DNA from: UBA2588 sp002339805
Lineage (GTDB): Bacteria; Chloroflexota; Dehalococcoidia; Lucifugimonadales; UBA3495
Assembly (NCBI GenBank): GCA_045562555.1
Contig: JBJKVO010000011.1
Span: 1-64,000 of the forward strand
Reading direction: 5' to 3'
Length of the DNA stretch: 64,000 nt
Shown: positions 56,402 through 64,000 of the stretch, piece after piece
Layout: each line of letters begins with the position of its first letter
Position numbering within the stretch: the stretch's first letter is position 1
The notes under the pieces: generated by a model
The model's input: the letters and a program-made list of their open reading frames with translations, nothing else
Told to the model about the DNA's origin: nothing
Databases searched by the model: none
Position numbers and translations under genes: made by a program

Positions 56402-57286
56402 CTAATGTATTTTGTAATTTGATTCGTCTTCAAGAGGCAATAGTATTGCAGAAGGATCTAAATCATCAAGTCCACTTTCAGCTGCCTCTATAAATCTTTT
56501 CAGGGTCAAATCACCTAATGGGATAGAAGAATCTACCGTTTCAGCCAGCTCTTTTATCAGACCTAAGTCTTTTAATATTACACGTAATTGTGCACGATCT
56601 CCTTCAAATTGCCGGCTTATCATAACCTCGGAATTTCGTGCCAACATGAAACTTTGCCCCCACCCTGTATTTACCAGGTCAAAGATTTGCTGAGGATCAG
56701 CTCCTGCTTTCGCTCCCAGTAATAAGGCTTCTGCTGCTGCTAAAGAATGGATTCCCACTAATAATTGATTTACTAATTTTACTGCTGTCCCAGAACCAGT
56801 AGCTCCAACATGCTGTACGGTTTGTCCTAAGATTTCTAGAAGAGGAAGCACTTTTGCAAATGATGTTTCGTCTCCACCGCACATAATAGTTAAGGTTCCA
56901 TTGGTGGCTCTTTCAGTTCCGCCACTGATAGGAGCATCTAAGAAACTGGCTCCGGCTTGAGTGGCTCCATCTGCGCACAAGTTGGTTGTTTTAATACCAA
57001 CCGTACTATGATCTATTAGAATTTGACCAGGTTTGGTATTAGCTATTAGACCTGATTCACTTAGATATATTTCTTCTACGGTTTTAACATCTGGTAAGCA
57101 AGTCATTACTACTTCAGTATGCTGAGTAATCTCCTCCATGGAGGATGTTGGTATCGCACCTAATTCAGTCATATCTCTGACTTTTTGTTGTGACCGGTTG
57201 TTCACATATACTGTGTGACCTGCTTCGATCAATAATTTGGTCATTGGCAGTCCCATTCTGCCAAGTCCCACAAATCCAATGTTCAT
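56402..57286 (-). CDS. 3-hydroxyisobutyrate dehydrogenase-family oxidoreductase
   Basis: 294 aa. NAD-binding GFVGLGRMGLPMTKLLIEAGH, the substrate-binding signature DAPISGGTERATNGTL, and catalytic Lys in GTAVKLVNQLLVG. Family members oxidise short beta-hydroxy acids (3-hydroxyisobutyrate, tartronate semialdehyde, 6-phosphogluconate type). It lies 12 bp after the aminotransferase gene, which suggests a shared amino-acid or beta-amino-acid breakdown pathway. Confidence 0.88.
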   Translation of the reverse strand: MNIGFVGLGRMGLPMTKLLIEAGHTVYVNNRSQQKVRDMTELGAIPTSSMEEITQHTEVVMTCLPDVKTVEEIYLSESGLIANTKPGQILIDHSTVGIKTTNLCADGATQAGASFLDAPISGGTERATNGTLTIMCGGDETSFAKVLPLLEILGQTVQHVGATGSGTAVKLVNQLLVGIHSLAAAEALLLGAKAGADPQQIFDLVNTGWGQSFMLARNSEVMISRQFEGDRAQLRVILKDLGLIKELAETVDSSIPLGDLTLKRFIEAAESGLDDLDPSAILLPLEDESNYKIH

Positions 57287-57298
57287 ATCATTTCCTTT

Positions 57299-58666
57299 TT
57301 ATATCGTTGCTTCGAACGCTGTCAAAGCAATATTTAATGATTCGACTATATTATTTATTTCATCTTTGGTCACGCACAAAGGAGGGGCTATATTTGTTAT
57401 GTTGCCAGCCCTAAGCAGAATCCCGTTTTCAGATAATTGTGATGTTAATATTTTGGATAGATTTGCGCTTTCATCAAAATATTCTTTTGTATCAGGATCC
57501 TTCACTATTTCAATAGCACAAAACAAGCCTAAACCTCGAACGTCTCCGATTATCTTATGTTTTTCCTGTAGTCCTCTCAATCCTTCTCGTAAATATTCTC
57601 CCATTATTCTAGAGTTTTCAACTAGATTATCTCGCTCAATGATCTCTATGTTTTTGAGACTCGCGGCAGTAGCAACTGGGTGACCACCAAAAGTAATTAT
57701 GTGTTGAAGTGTAGCTTTGTCGTTCCCTATAAATGCATCCGATATGTGTTTGCGAGTGATAGCAGCTCCCATTGGGATATACCCGCTGGTAATACCTTTT
57801 GCCACTGTCATAATATCTGGCACCACGTTCCAGTTTTCCACACCAAACATTTTGCCAGTTCTTCCGAATCCTGTGATTACTTCGTCTGCTACTAACAGGC
57901 ATCCATATTTGTCACATAATTCTCGTAATCTAGGCCAATAATTGGCTGGTGGGACTATAGCGCCCATAGGGCTTGATACAGGCTCGGCGAAGACTGCTGC
58001 AATTGTGTCAGGATTTTGCGCTTTCATCAGTTCTTCAGTAGAAGTGATACAAAATTCTGCGTAAGCTTCGTCCGATAATCCTTGTACAAGTGGCCGGTAA
58101 GGATTTGGCTGAGGTACGTGAAAAGTGTTTGGCATTAGTGGCTCGTAATCAGTTTTAGGGAAATTAGGAGAAGAACCTAAGGCTAATGCTCCCGCTGTTG
58201 CACCATGATAAGAACCAATTCTACTTATGAATTTTGTTCGCATAGGTTCTCCTATGCGCTTGAAATAAGCTTTGATGATTTTAATTGCGGTCTCATTAGA
58301 TTCAGATCCTCCGCTGGTAAAGAAACTCCGTGACAAATCCCCGGGTGTAATTTCAGAGAGTTTTTGCGCTATCTGAATTGTAGGTTTGGTAGTTGTTCCT
58401 GAGGGCATATAAGTAATTTCTAACATTTGTTCGTAAGCTGCATCAGCTATTTCTTTCCTGCCGTATCCAACATTTTTCAGCCAAAGAGCTGACATAGCAT
58501 CGATGTATGTATTTCCGTGAATGTCTGTGACCGTACTGCCGGACCCGGATGTGACAATATTGGGCTCTCCCGCTTCAGCCATTTGACTAGGCTGCTTGCC
58601 GTAAACCCACAAGTGTTCTAGTGCAGATTTTTGGAGTTCATTGAATTCACTGTTATTCGTAGTCAT
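57299..58666 (-). CDS. Class III PLP-dependent aminotransferase
   Basis: 455 aa. SGGSESNETAIKIIKAYF, VFAEPVSSPMGAIVPP, ADEVITGFGRTGKMFG and the PLP-binding Lys in VAKGITSGYIPMGA. This is the omega-amino-acid:pyruvate branch of the family. Next to a 3-hydroxyisobutyrate-dehydrogenase-like gene and an LLM oxidoreductase gene, all on the minus strand with gaps of about 12 bp, so probably one operon acting on an amine or omega-amino acid. Confidence 0.9.
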   Translation of the reverse strand: MTTNNSEFNELQKSALEHLWVYGKQPSQMAEAGEPNIVTSGSGSTVTDIHGNTYIDAMSALWLKNVGYGRKEIADAAYEQMLEITYMPSGTTTKPTIQIAQKLSEITPGDLSRSFFTSGGSESNETAIKIIKAYFKRIGEPMRTKFISRIGSYHGATAGALALGSSPNFPKTDYEPLMPNTFHVPQPNPYRPLVQGLSDEAYAEFCITSTEELMKAQNPDTIAAVFAEPVSSPMGAIVPPANYWPRLRELCDKYGCLLVADEVITGFGRTGKMFGVENWNVVPDIMTVAKGITSGYIPMGAAITRKHISDAFIGNDKATLQHIITFGGHPVATAASLKNIEIIERDNLVENSRIMGEYLREGLRGLQEKHKIIGDVRGLGLFCAIEIVKDPDTKEYFDESANLSKILTSQLSENGILLRAGNITNIAPPLCVTKDEINNIVESLNIALTAFEATI

Positions 58667-58678
58667 TATTTATGCTCC

Positions 58679-59557
58679 TTATTTAACGTTTGGCATCACG
58701 TGATGCGCTAATATGTCTAGATTGTTGAAGATGTCATTAAGGTCGTTGGTATAAGAAGACGCTACCAAGCGGCTTACTCCCAATTCTTTAAAGGCTATAC
58801 TGTTTTCTATAATCTCTTCTGGATTAGATCCAAGCCCATTACGGTCTCTGGTGCTCGAATTTATCGGAATGCTTATAGATATTGGAACATCAGAAACATC
58901 CCGCCCCTGTTTTTCTAGCTCTTGATGTAATAATTCTATGCCAGCCCTTAGTGTCTCAGGATCATTAGCAGTTGGATGCCATCCATTCCCTATTCGTGCA
59001 GCTCTTTTAATCGCCGCTTCGCTGGTTCCGCCAATTAAAATAGGGATATGCGGCGTTTGTAATGGTTTTGGAGAAAATACAAAGTCTGGAACGGAATAAA
59101 AGTCTCCTGAATGTTGCACAACTGGATCTGTCCATAATTTTTTCATGAGAATAATTGCTTCATCGCTGAACTTACCACGTTGCCGAGGATTCACTCCCAT
59201 AGATTGTATTTCTTCTGGTATAACACCTACTCCGATGCCCATAAGTAAGCGTCCGTTACTCAGATGGTCTAGGGTGGCAGCTATTTTGGCTAACCGTATA
59301 GGATGGTGATATGGCAAAACTAAAATACTAGTTCCTAACTTTATGCGAGAGGTTTTTGCTGCAACAAAGGTCAGAATTGTTAAGGGGTCATAATAAGGCT
59401 TGTCACCTATCCGGTCATAAATATAAGAAGCATTGAATACATGATCACTTACCCATATGGAATCTAATCCTTGTTCTTCTGAAGCTGTAGCGATATCCAC
59501 TATTGATTGTACTGAGTCTATCCCTTGGTTATTTGATACAGAAAAACCTATATCCAT
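58679..59557 (-). CDS. LLM-class flavin/F420-dependent oxidoreductase
   Basis: 292 aa. DSIWVSDHVFNASYIYD, RIKLGTSILVLPYHHPIRLAKIAATLDHLSNGRLLMGIGVG and PHIPILIGGTSEAAIKRAARIGNGWHP are signatures of F420-dependent luciferase-like oxidoreductases. SD GAGGA precedes ATG 59557. Unlike the LLM gene at 26941, this one is intact. First gene of the probable operon with the aminotransferase and hydroxyacid dehydrogenase. Confidence 0.9.
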   Translation of the reverse strand: MDIGFSVSNNQGIDSVQSIVDIATASEEQGLDSIWVSDHVFNASYIYDRIGDKPYYDPLTILTFVAAKTSRIKLGTSILVLPYHHPIRLAKIAATLDHLSNGRLLMGIGVGVIPEEIQSMGVNPRQRGKFSDEAIILMKKLWTDPVVQHSGDFYSVPDFVFSPKPLQTPHIPILIGGTSEAAIKRAARIGNGWHPTANDPETLRAGIELLHQELEKQGRDVSDVPISISIPINSSTRDRNGLGSNPEEIIENSIAFKELGVSRLVASSYTNDLNDIFNNLDILAHHVMPNVK

Positions 59558-59620
59558 GAGATTTCCTCCTCTGGCTATTCAACTTGGGCAGAGTTTAACA
59601 TTAAGTACATTCAGAGGGTA

Positions 59621-60313
59621 CTATTTTCTCAATATACTTGCGCATTGTTGTATCACGGAATCAAAATCTTGTTCAGTTAGCCGACCCGTATTAGTGTTTC
59701 TCGGACTTGGATGATAGCAAGCCATTACTAATGGTAGATTGTCAGATAATTTGTAAACTTTTTTATGTTCAAATTTCTCGGTGTATTTCTGACCTTCAGA
59801 TATAGAAATAGTTTTCAAATAATTATCAAAAGCTACTTTACCAAGCGCTAGCGTAAGCTTGAGGTTCTTGAGGAAGGAGAGTTCACTAATCAAATAGTTG
59901 CGGCAGTTTTCTATTTCTTTGCCAGTGGGTTTGTCTTTAGGTGGGGCGCATCTGATAATGTCAGTGATGTAAGTATTATTAAGTTTCAGCCCATCTTCTA
60001 AAGACACGGAAGAGTCTGAGTTTGCAAATCCATTCTTGTTTAAATATTTCATTAAAAAATCTGAAGATTTGTCTCCTGTGAATACTCTCCCTGTCCTATT
60101 AGCCCCGTGCGCCGCTGGAGCAGATCCTAGTATTAGAAGTTCTGCATTTGGGTCGCCAAAACCATAAACTGGCTTGTTCCAGTAAGATTCATTTTGGAAT
60201 CTCAATGGCCTATCTTGGAAGACTAATTTACGGTAATGAGTTAGCCTTCTACATTTCTTGCAGGACTCGATTTTGTCTTTCAATTGTTGCTGATTGTAAG
60301 TTTTTACGACCAT
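59621..60313 (-). CDS. Family 5 uracil-DNA glycosylase (UDGb type)
   Basis: 230 aa. N-terminal Cys pair CKKCRRL of the Fe-S site, motif I GSAPAAHGANRTGRVFTGD and motif II CYHPSPRNTNTGRLT match family 5 (thermophile UDGb) rather than Ung. It removes uracil, and in relatives hypoxanthine, from DNA. The motif I Ala-His variant lacks the Asp/Asn water-activating residue of other families, as is normal for this one. Confidence 0.88.
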   Translation of the reverse strand: MVVKTYNQQQLKDKIESCKKCRRLTHYRKLVFQDRPLRFQNESYWNKPVYGFGDPNAELLILGSAPAAHGANRTGRVFTGDKSSDFLMKYLNKNGFANSDSSVSLEDGLKLNNTYITDIIRCAPPKDKPTGKEIENCRNYLISELSFLKNLKLTLALGKVAFDNYLKTISISEGQKYTEKFEHKKVYKLSDNLPLVMACYHPSPRNTNTGRLTEQDFDSVIQQCASILRK

Positions 60314-60413
60314 ACACTACCATTCGATCAATTAAAATTTAGATTCATAAGTCTTAACACTGTATAATATTATAAATTTTAGTGAAATCTATTGTTTCTG
60401 TATAGGAGAGGAA

Positions 60414-63314
60414 ATGACTACGGCTGAAGCTCGAATTAGAGGAAATGAAAGACGAGAAATAGAACAAGATCTATCAAAACTAGTTACCGGAGAAGTGAAG
60501 TTCGATCCTTTCTCCAGAGTTCTTTATAGTACTGATGCAAGTATTTATCAGATGGAGCCCATTGGAGTTGTAATACCTAAGAGTACCGATGATGTGCAGG
60601 CGACCGTCCAGTATTGTAGCGATAATAATATCCCGATGTTACCTAGAGCAGGTGGTACAAGCTTAGCTGGACAGACTGTGAACCACGCTGTGGTTATAGA
60701 TTTTAGTAAATACTTAGACTCTATTATCGAGATAAATCAAGAAGAACAATGGGCAAGAGTACAACCAGGAATAATTCTTGATCAATTTAATAAGCAATTG
60801 GCACCTTATGATTTACACTACGCTCCAGATCCGACGACATCAAGCAGAGCTTGTGTTGGAGGAGGGATAGGTAATAACACGTGTGGTTCCCATTCGGTGA
60901 TTTACGGAAAAACGTTGGACCACATACAAGAATTAGATGTGATTTTATCCGATGCTAGCCAGGCTCACTTTAGAGAAATTCAGGGAGCTGAACTAGAGAG
61001 TAAATTAAATGGCAGTACTTTTGAGTCAGAAATATATAGAGGAGTCCTTTCTATATCTCAGAATCAAGTAGCTGAAATTGAAAAGAGATACCCCAAGATT
61101 CTTCGTAGAGTCAGTGGATATAATTTGGATAACTTTATGCTGGATGGTCCAGTGAACATGTCCAATATAGTTGTGGGTTCTGAAGGTACTTTATGTGTGG
61201 TAACTGAAGCCAAAGTGAACTTGGTTCCCAATCCAACAGTGACTGGTTTATCAGTCTTGCATTTTAGAGACATAGTTGAGGCTAGTTATGCTACAACTAG
61301 CATATTAGAGTACAACCCATCCACTATAGAAGTCATGGATAAGATGCTTTTGGATCGCTGTAGGGAATCTTTGGGATTTGCTCAAAATATGAGCGCTATC
61401 CAAGGCGAACCTGGAGCAATACTTCTCATAGAATTCTATGGTGAATCTGTAGCTGAAGTCGAATCCAAAATGGAAAAATTGAAAGATGATATGGCCAGAA
61501 AGAGATTTGGTTATGCATGTGTGAATATATCGGACAAGGCTGGCCAGAATAATGTATGGAATATCAGAAAAGCAGGCTTAGGTCTGCTTATGAGCATCCA
61601 TGGAGATGCCAAACCCATACCTTTCGTAGAAGACACTGCAGTTGATCCCTCTGTATTAGGAGACTTTGTTACTAGATTTGATGAAATTGTTAAAAGCCAC
61701 GGGACAGAAGCAGGTTACTATGGCCATGCTAGCGTTGGATGCCTCCATATCAGACCACTGATTAGTCTGAAAGATGATGAAGGTATTTCTAAAATGTTCT
61801 CTATTGCAGATGAAATAAGCGACCTTGTAAATGAATTCGGAGGCTCATTAAGTGGTGAACATGGAGATGGGATCGTAAGAGGAGTATTTACCGAAAAAAT
61901 GTTTGGTCCTGAAATCACCCAAGCATTCAGAGATTTGAAGACGACTTTCGACCCTAATAAAATATTAAATCCCAACAAAATCATTGATTGTCCTCCTATG
62001 GAAGAAAACTTGAGATATGGTAGAGATTACACTTCTCAGCCTATTGAAACTGTCTTTGATTTCTCTATTGATGGTGATTATGCCGGGGCTGTTGAGATGT
62101 GTAATGGAATGGGCGCCTGTAGAAAACTTGATGGTTCTATGTGCCCATCTTATATGGCAACTCGTGATGAAGAACATTCCACAAGAGGGCGAGCTAACTT
62201 ATTAAGAGCAGCTCTTTCAGGTAATTTGCCTGAGCATGATCTTTCTAGTAAACGCTTGTATGAGTCTTTGGATTTATGTTTGGAGTGCAAAGCTTGTAAA
62301 TCCGAATGCCCTTCAGGCGTTGATATGACCAAATTAAAATATGAATTCCTAGATAAGTTTTATGCTAAAAACAGAATGCCACTAAGGAATAAAATTTTTG
62401 GAAATATAAATAAGTTCAACAGAATGGGAAGTGCCTTGGCTCCATTAGCTAATTTAATGATGAATAGCTATCCAGGGAAACTTATGGCGAGTCTTGTGTT
62501 TGGTGTATCAATGAATCGACAAATGCCTAGATTTGCAAATCAAAGTTTGGGTTCGTGGTTTAATAATCGACCTGCGGATGCTGAAAGTGCTACTAAGGAC
62601 ACAGTTGTGTTTTTTAATGACACATTTACTAATTACAATTATCCGGAAGCGGGTAAAGCGGCTATAAAAGTTCTTGAAGCAGCTGGATTTAATGTTGAGC
62701 TAGCCGATTCAAGATGTTGTGGAAGGCCTTTAATGTCCAAAGGGTTACTAAAGGAAGCAAAAGCCAATGCTCGCTACAATGTTGATATGTTGCATGCATA
62801 TGTTTCACAGGGAATACCTATAGTTGGCTGTGAACCTAGCTGCGTTTTTACTCTTACTGATGAGTACCCAGATTTACTTCAAGATGATAAAGCAAAGCTA
62901 ATCGCAGAGAACAGCTTTCTAATAGATGAATTTTTGATTAAGCACATCAAAGATAACGACATTAAATTGGATTTCAAAGAAGATGCTAAAAACATTATAT
63001 TCCACGGTCATTGCCATCAGAAATCTATGATCGGAACACAGTATTCTATGGAGATGCTCAATATGCCTCCAGGATACAAAGCTGAACTGATTAACGCTGG
63101 TTGCTGCGGTATGGCTGGCTCTTTTGGATATGAGAAAGAGCATTACGATATATCTATGAAAATAGGAGGCGAAGGAGTATTTCCTGCGGTGAATGCTAAA
63201 GGTTCAGACTGGGATGTAGCAGTTATGGGTATCTCATGCAGACAACAAATCGAGCATGGGACTGATAGTCATCCTAGGCATATGATTGAAGTGTTCGCAG
63301 ACTCTTTGTCTTAA
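60414..63314 (+). CDS. FAD-linked oxidase fused to Fe-S/CCG reductase domain (D-lactate/glycolate/2-hydroxyglutarate dehydrogenase type)
   Basis: 966 aa after SD AGGAG. The N-terminal PCMH-type FAD domain (about 40-220) has PRAGGTSLAGQ and GGGIGNNTCGSHS; the FAD-oxidase C domain follows to about 530 with GEHGDGIVRG. The C-terminal half has two ferredoxin-like clusters (CNGMGACRKLDGSMCPS; CLECKACKSECPSGVD) and two CCG motifs (DSRCCGRP; NAGCCGMAGSFG). The single-chain GlcD-GlcF layout resembles YdiJ-type D-2-hydroxyacid dehydrogenases, passing electrons to the respiratory chain. Substrate not fixed by sequence. Confidence 0.9.
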   Translation: MTTAEARIRGNERREIEQDLSKLVTGEVKFDPFSRVLYSTDASIYQMEPIGVVIPKSTDDVQATVQYCSDNNIPMLPRAGGTSLAGQTVNHAVVIDFSKYLDSIIEINQEEQWARVQPGIILDQFNKQLAPYDLHYAPDPTTSSRACVGGGIGNNTCGSHSVIYGKTLDHIQELDVILSDASQAHFREIQGAELESKLNGSTFESEIYRGVLSISQNQVAEIEKRYPKILRRVSGYNLDNFMLDGPVNMSNIVVGSEGTLCVVTEAKVNLVPNPTVTGLSVLHFRDIVEASYATTSILEYNPSTIEVMDKMLLDRCRESLGFAQNMSAIQGEPGAILLIEFYGESVAEVESKMEKLKDDMARKRFGYACVNISDKAGQNNVWNIRKAGLGLLMSIHGDAKPIPFVEDTAVDPSVLGDFVTRFDEIVKSHGTEAGYYGHASVGCLHIRPLISLKDDEGISKMFSIADEISDLVNEFGGSLSGEHGDGIVRGVFTEKMFGPEITQAFRDLKTTFDPNKILNPNKIIDCPPMEENLRYGRDYTSQPIETVFDFSIDGDYAGAVEMCNGMGACRKLDGSMCPSYMATRDEEHSTRGRANLLRAALSGNLPEHDLSSKRLYESLDLCLECKACKSECPSGVDMTKLKYEFLDKFYAKNRMPLRNKIFGNINKFNRMGSALAPLANLMMNSYPGKLMASLVFGVSMNRQMPRFANQSLGSWFNNRPADAESATKDTVVFFNDTFTNYNYPEAGKAAIKVLEAAGFNVELADSRCCGRPLMSKGLLKEAKANARYNVDMLHAYVSQGIPIVGCEPSCVFTLTDEYPDLLQDDKAKLIAENSFLIDEFLIKHIKDNDIKLDFKEDAKNIIFHGHCHQKSMIGTQYSMEMLNMPPGYKAELINAGCCGMAGSFGYEKEHYDISMKIGGEGVFPAVNAKGSDWDVAVMGISCRQQIEHGTDSHPRHMIEVFADSLS

Positions 63315-63343
63315 CAAAGAACTTTTCTGAAAAGTTTAGATTG

Positions 63344-64000
63344 ATGGGAACAGTCGGCATCATAGCAAATCCGTATTCCAGCAAGGATATACGGCGTTTG
63401 ACTGGAAGTGCGAGAATCGTTACTGACTGGGAAAAAGTTAATGTCTTGCGCCGTATCATTATTGGCATGCAATCTCTGAAAGTAGACAAGATACTTGCCA
63501 TGAATGATAGTGCTCATTTGATGCAACGGGCGATCAAGCATCCAGGAATATCAATGCCTGTAGAGTTTTTGGATCAACCTGTTATGGGGAATGCCAACGA
63601 TACACTTTTGGCTTCTCAAAAAATGGCGGAAATAGGAATTGATGTGTTGGTTTCTCTTGGTGGGGACGGAACCAATCGGATGATAGCAAAAGGGTATGAC
63701 CAACATACGGTATTGCCTGTATCGACTGGTACAAATAATGTGTTCCCATATGATTTGGAAGGGACTCACATAGGGATATGCGCTGGGCTGATTGCGTCTC
63801 ATAAAGTTGATAAGTCGGATTGCACTGTTCAAAGTAAACAGATATTAGTTACCTTGGAAAATGGCGATAAAGATTTGGCATTAGTAGACTTGGCAATATC
63901 TACCGCAAATTTTGTTGCGTCTAGGGCTATTTGGGATTTTAATGATCTGGACGAGGTGTTCCTAACGCGTTGCGAACTTTTGGACTTGGGGTTGGCTTCA
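63344..64000 (+). CDS. ATP-NAD kinase / AcoX-like protein (3' end outside the window)
   Basis: 219 codons without a stop, continuing past the right edge. It begins MGTVGIIANPYSSKDIRRL; the diacylglycerol/NAD-kinase signature GGDGTNRMIA and the nucleotide-binding STGTNNVFPY follow, near residues 104 and 124. Spacing and context fit the AcoX-type branch of the NAD-kinase superfamily, often in catabolic operons. Start ATG 63344 has only a weak SD and lies 29 bp after the dehydrogenase stop, so cotranscription is likely. Confidence 0.8.
   Translation, partial: MGTVGIIANPYSSKDIRRLTGSARIVTDWEKVNVLRRIIIGMQSLKVDKILAMNDSAHLMQRAIKHPGISMPVEFLDQPVMGNANDTLLASQKMAEIGIDVLVSLGGDGTNRMIAKGYDQHTVLPVSTGTNNVFPYDLEGTHIGICAGLIASHKVDKSDCTVQSKQILVTLENGDKDLALVDLAISTANFVASRAIWDFNDLDEVFLTRCELLDLGLAS

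Overview
The window is AT-rich bacterial chromosome, about 90 percent coding. It carries housekeeping genes (dnaG-rpoD, glmU, gltB-gltD, thiL-tsaE-tsaB, ndk, rsfS, argC, nth, xth), one 16S rRNA gene, tmRNA and tRNA-Glu. There is no phage, transposase or CRISPR signature. The likely source is a marine Chloroflexota of the SAR202 clade. The 16S gene contains exact matches to the two published SAR202 FISH probe sites as I remember them (42397-42414 and 42608-42625). The set of F420/FMN luciferase-like oxidoreductases, amidases, SMP-30 lactonases, a thiolase with its DUF35 partner, VOC proteins and many solute-binding lipoproteins fits that assignment.

Layout. 1-10.9 kb: five family-5 ABC solute-binding lipoprotein genes on the minus strand. 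Each has its own TTGACA-type promoter and most have a strong terminator, and no permease or ATPase genes are nearby; a divergent ABC-F ATPase gene sits among them. 11.2-18.5 kb: dnaG-rpoD, a small zinc-ribbon protein, a sortase, a CBS/CorC-type membrane protein and glmU. 18.6-28.1 kb: two amidases (one with an AtzG-like small partner), a collagen-like membrane protein, an aldolase/SDR fusion, thiolase plus DUF35, a VOC protein and a luciferase-like oxidoreductase with a frameshift. 28.1-30.8 kb: pyruvate kinase and a secreted lipoprotein, both broken by indels. 30.9-40.9 kb: gltB-gltD, rsfS, ndk, thiL-tsaE-tsaB and a VOC protein.

40.9-43.4 kb: the RNA region. The 16S gene is not followed by 23S. 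It is enclosed by its own 28-bp processing stem, driven by a near-consensus promoter, and has three tandem small hairpins in its 3' trailer. tmRNA is transcribed divergently from it.

43.4-53.3 kb: an acyl-CoA-dehydrogenase-like flavoprotein, a NicO nickel/cobalt transporter with its Fur-family regulator (a perfect palindrome overlaps the promoter), PAC2, VOC, two tandem SMP-30 proteins, exonuclease III, an acetyl-xylan-esterase-like hydrolase, a divergent type II dehydroquinase-like protein and an acyltransferase-3/SGNH gene broken by four apparent single-base deletions. 53.3-64 kb: an RHH-like protein, tRNA-Glu, argC, nth, a second PAC2 gene, a 3-hydroxyisobutyrate-dehydrogenase-like enzyme, a class III aminotransferase, a second luciferase-like oxidoreductase, a family-5 uracil-DNA glycosylase, a 966-residue FAD/Fe-S dehydrogenase and the start of an NAD-kinase-like gene that runs off the end.

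Together this looks like a streamlined heterotroph living on dissolved organic matter: binding proteins capture peptide-like solutes, amidases, lactonases and flavin enzymes process them, and glutamate synthase assimilates the nitrogen. The most unusual signals are the self-contained 16S unit with its hairpin array, the homogenised 5' modules and shared promoter element of the binding-protein genes, the autoregulatory palindrome of the nickel regulator, and the clustering of all indel-damaged genes in two short stretches.
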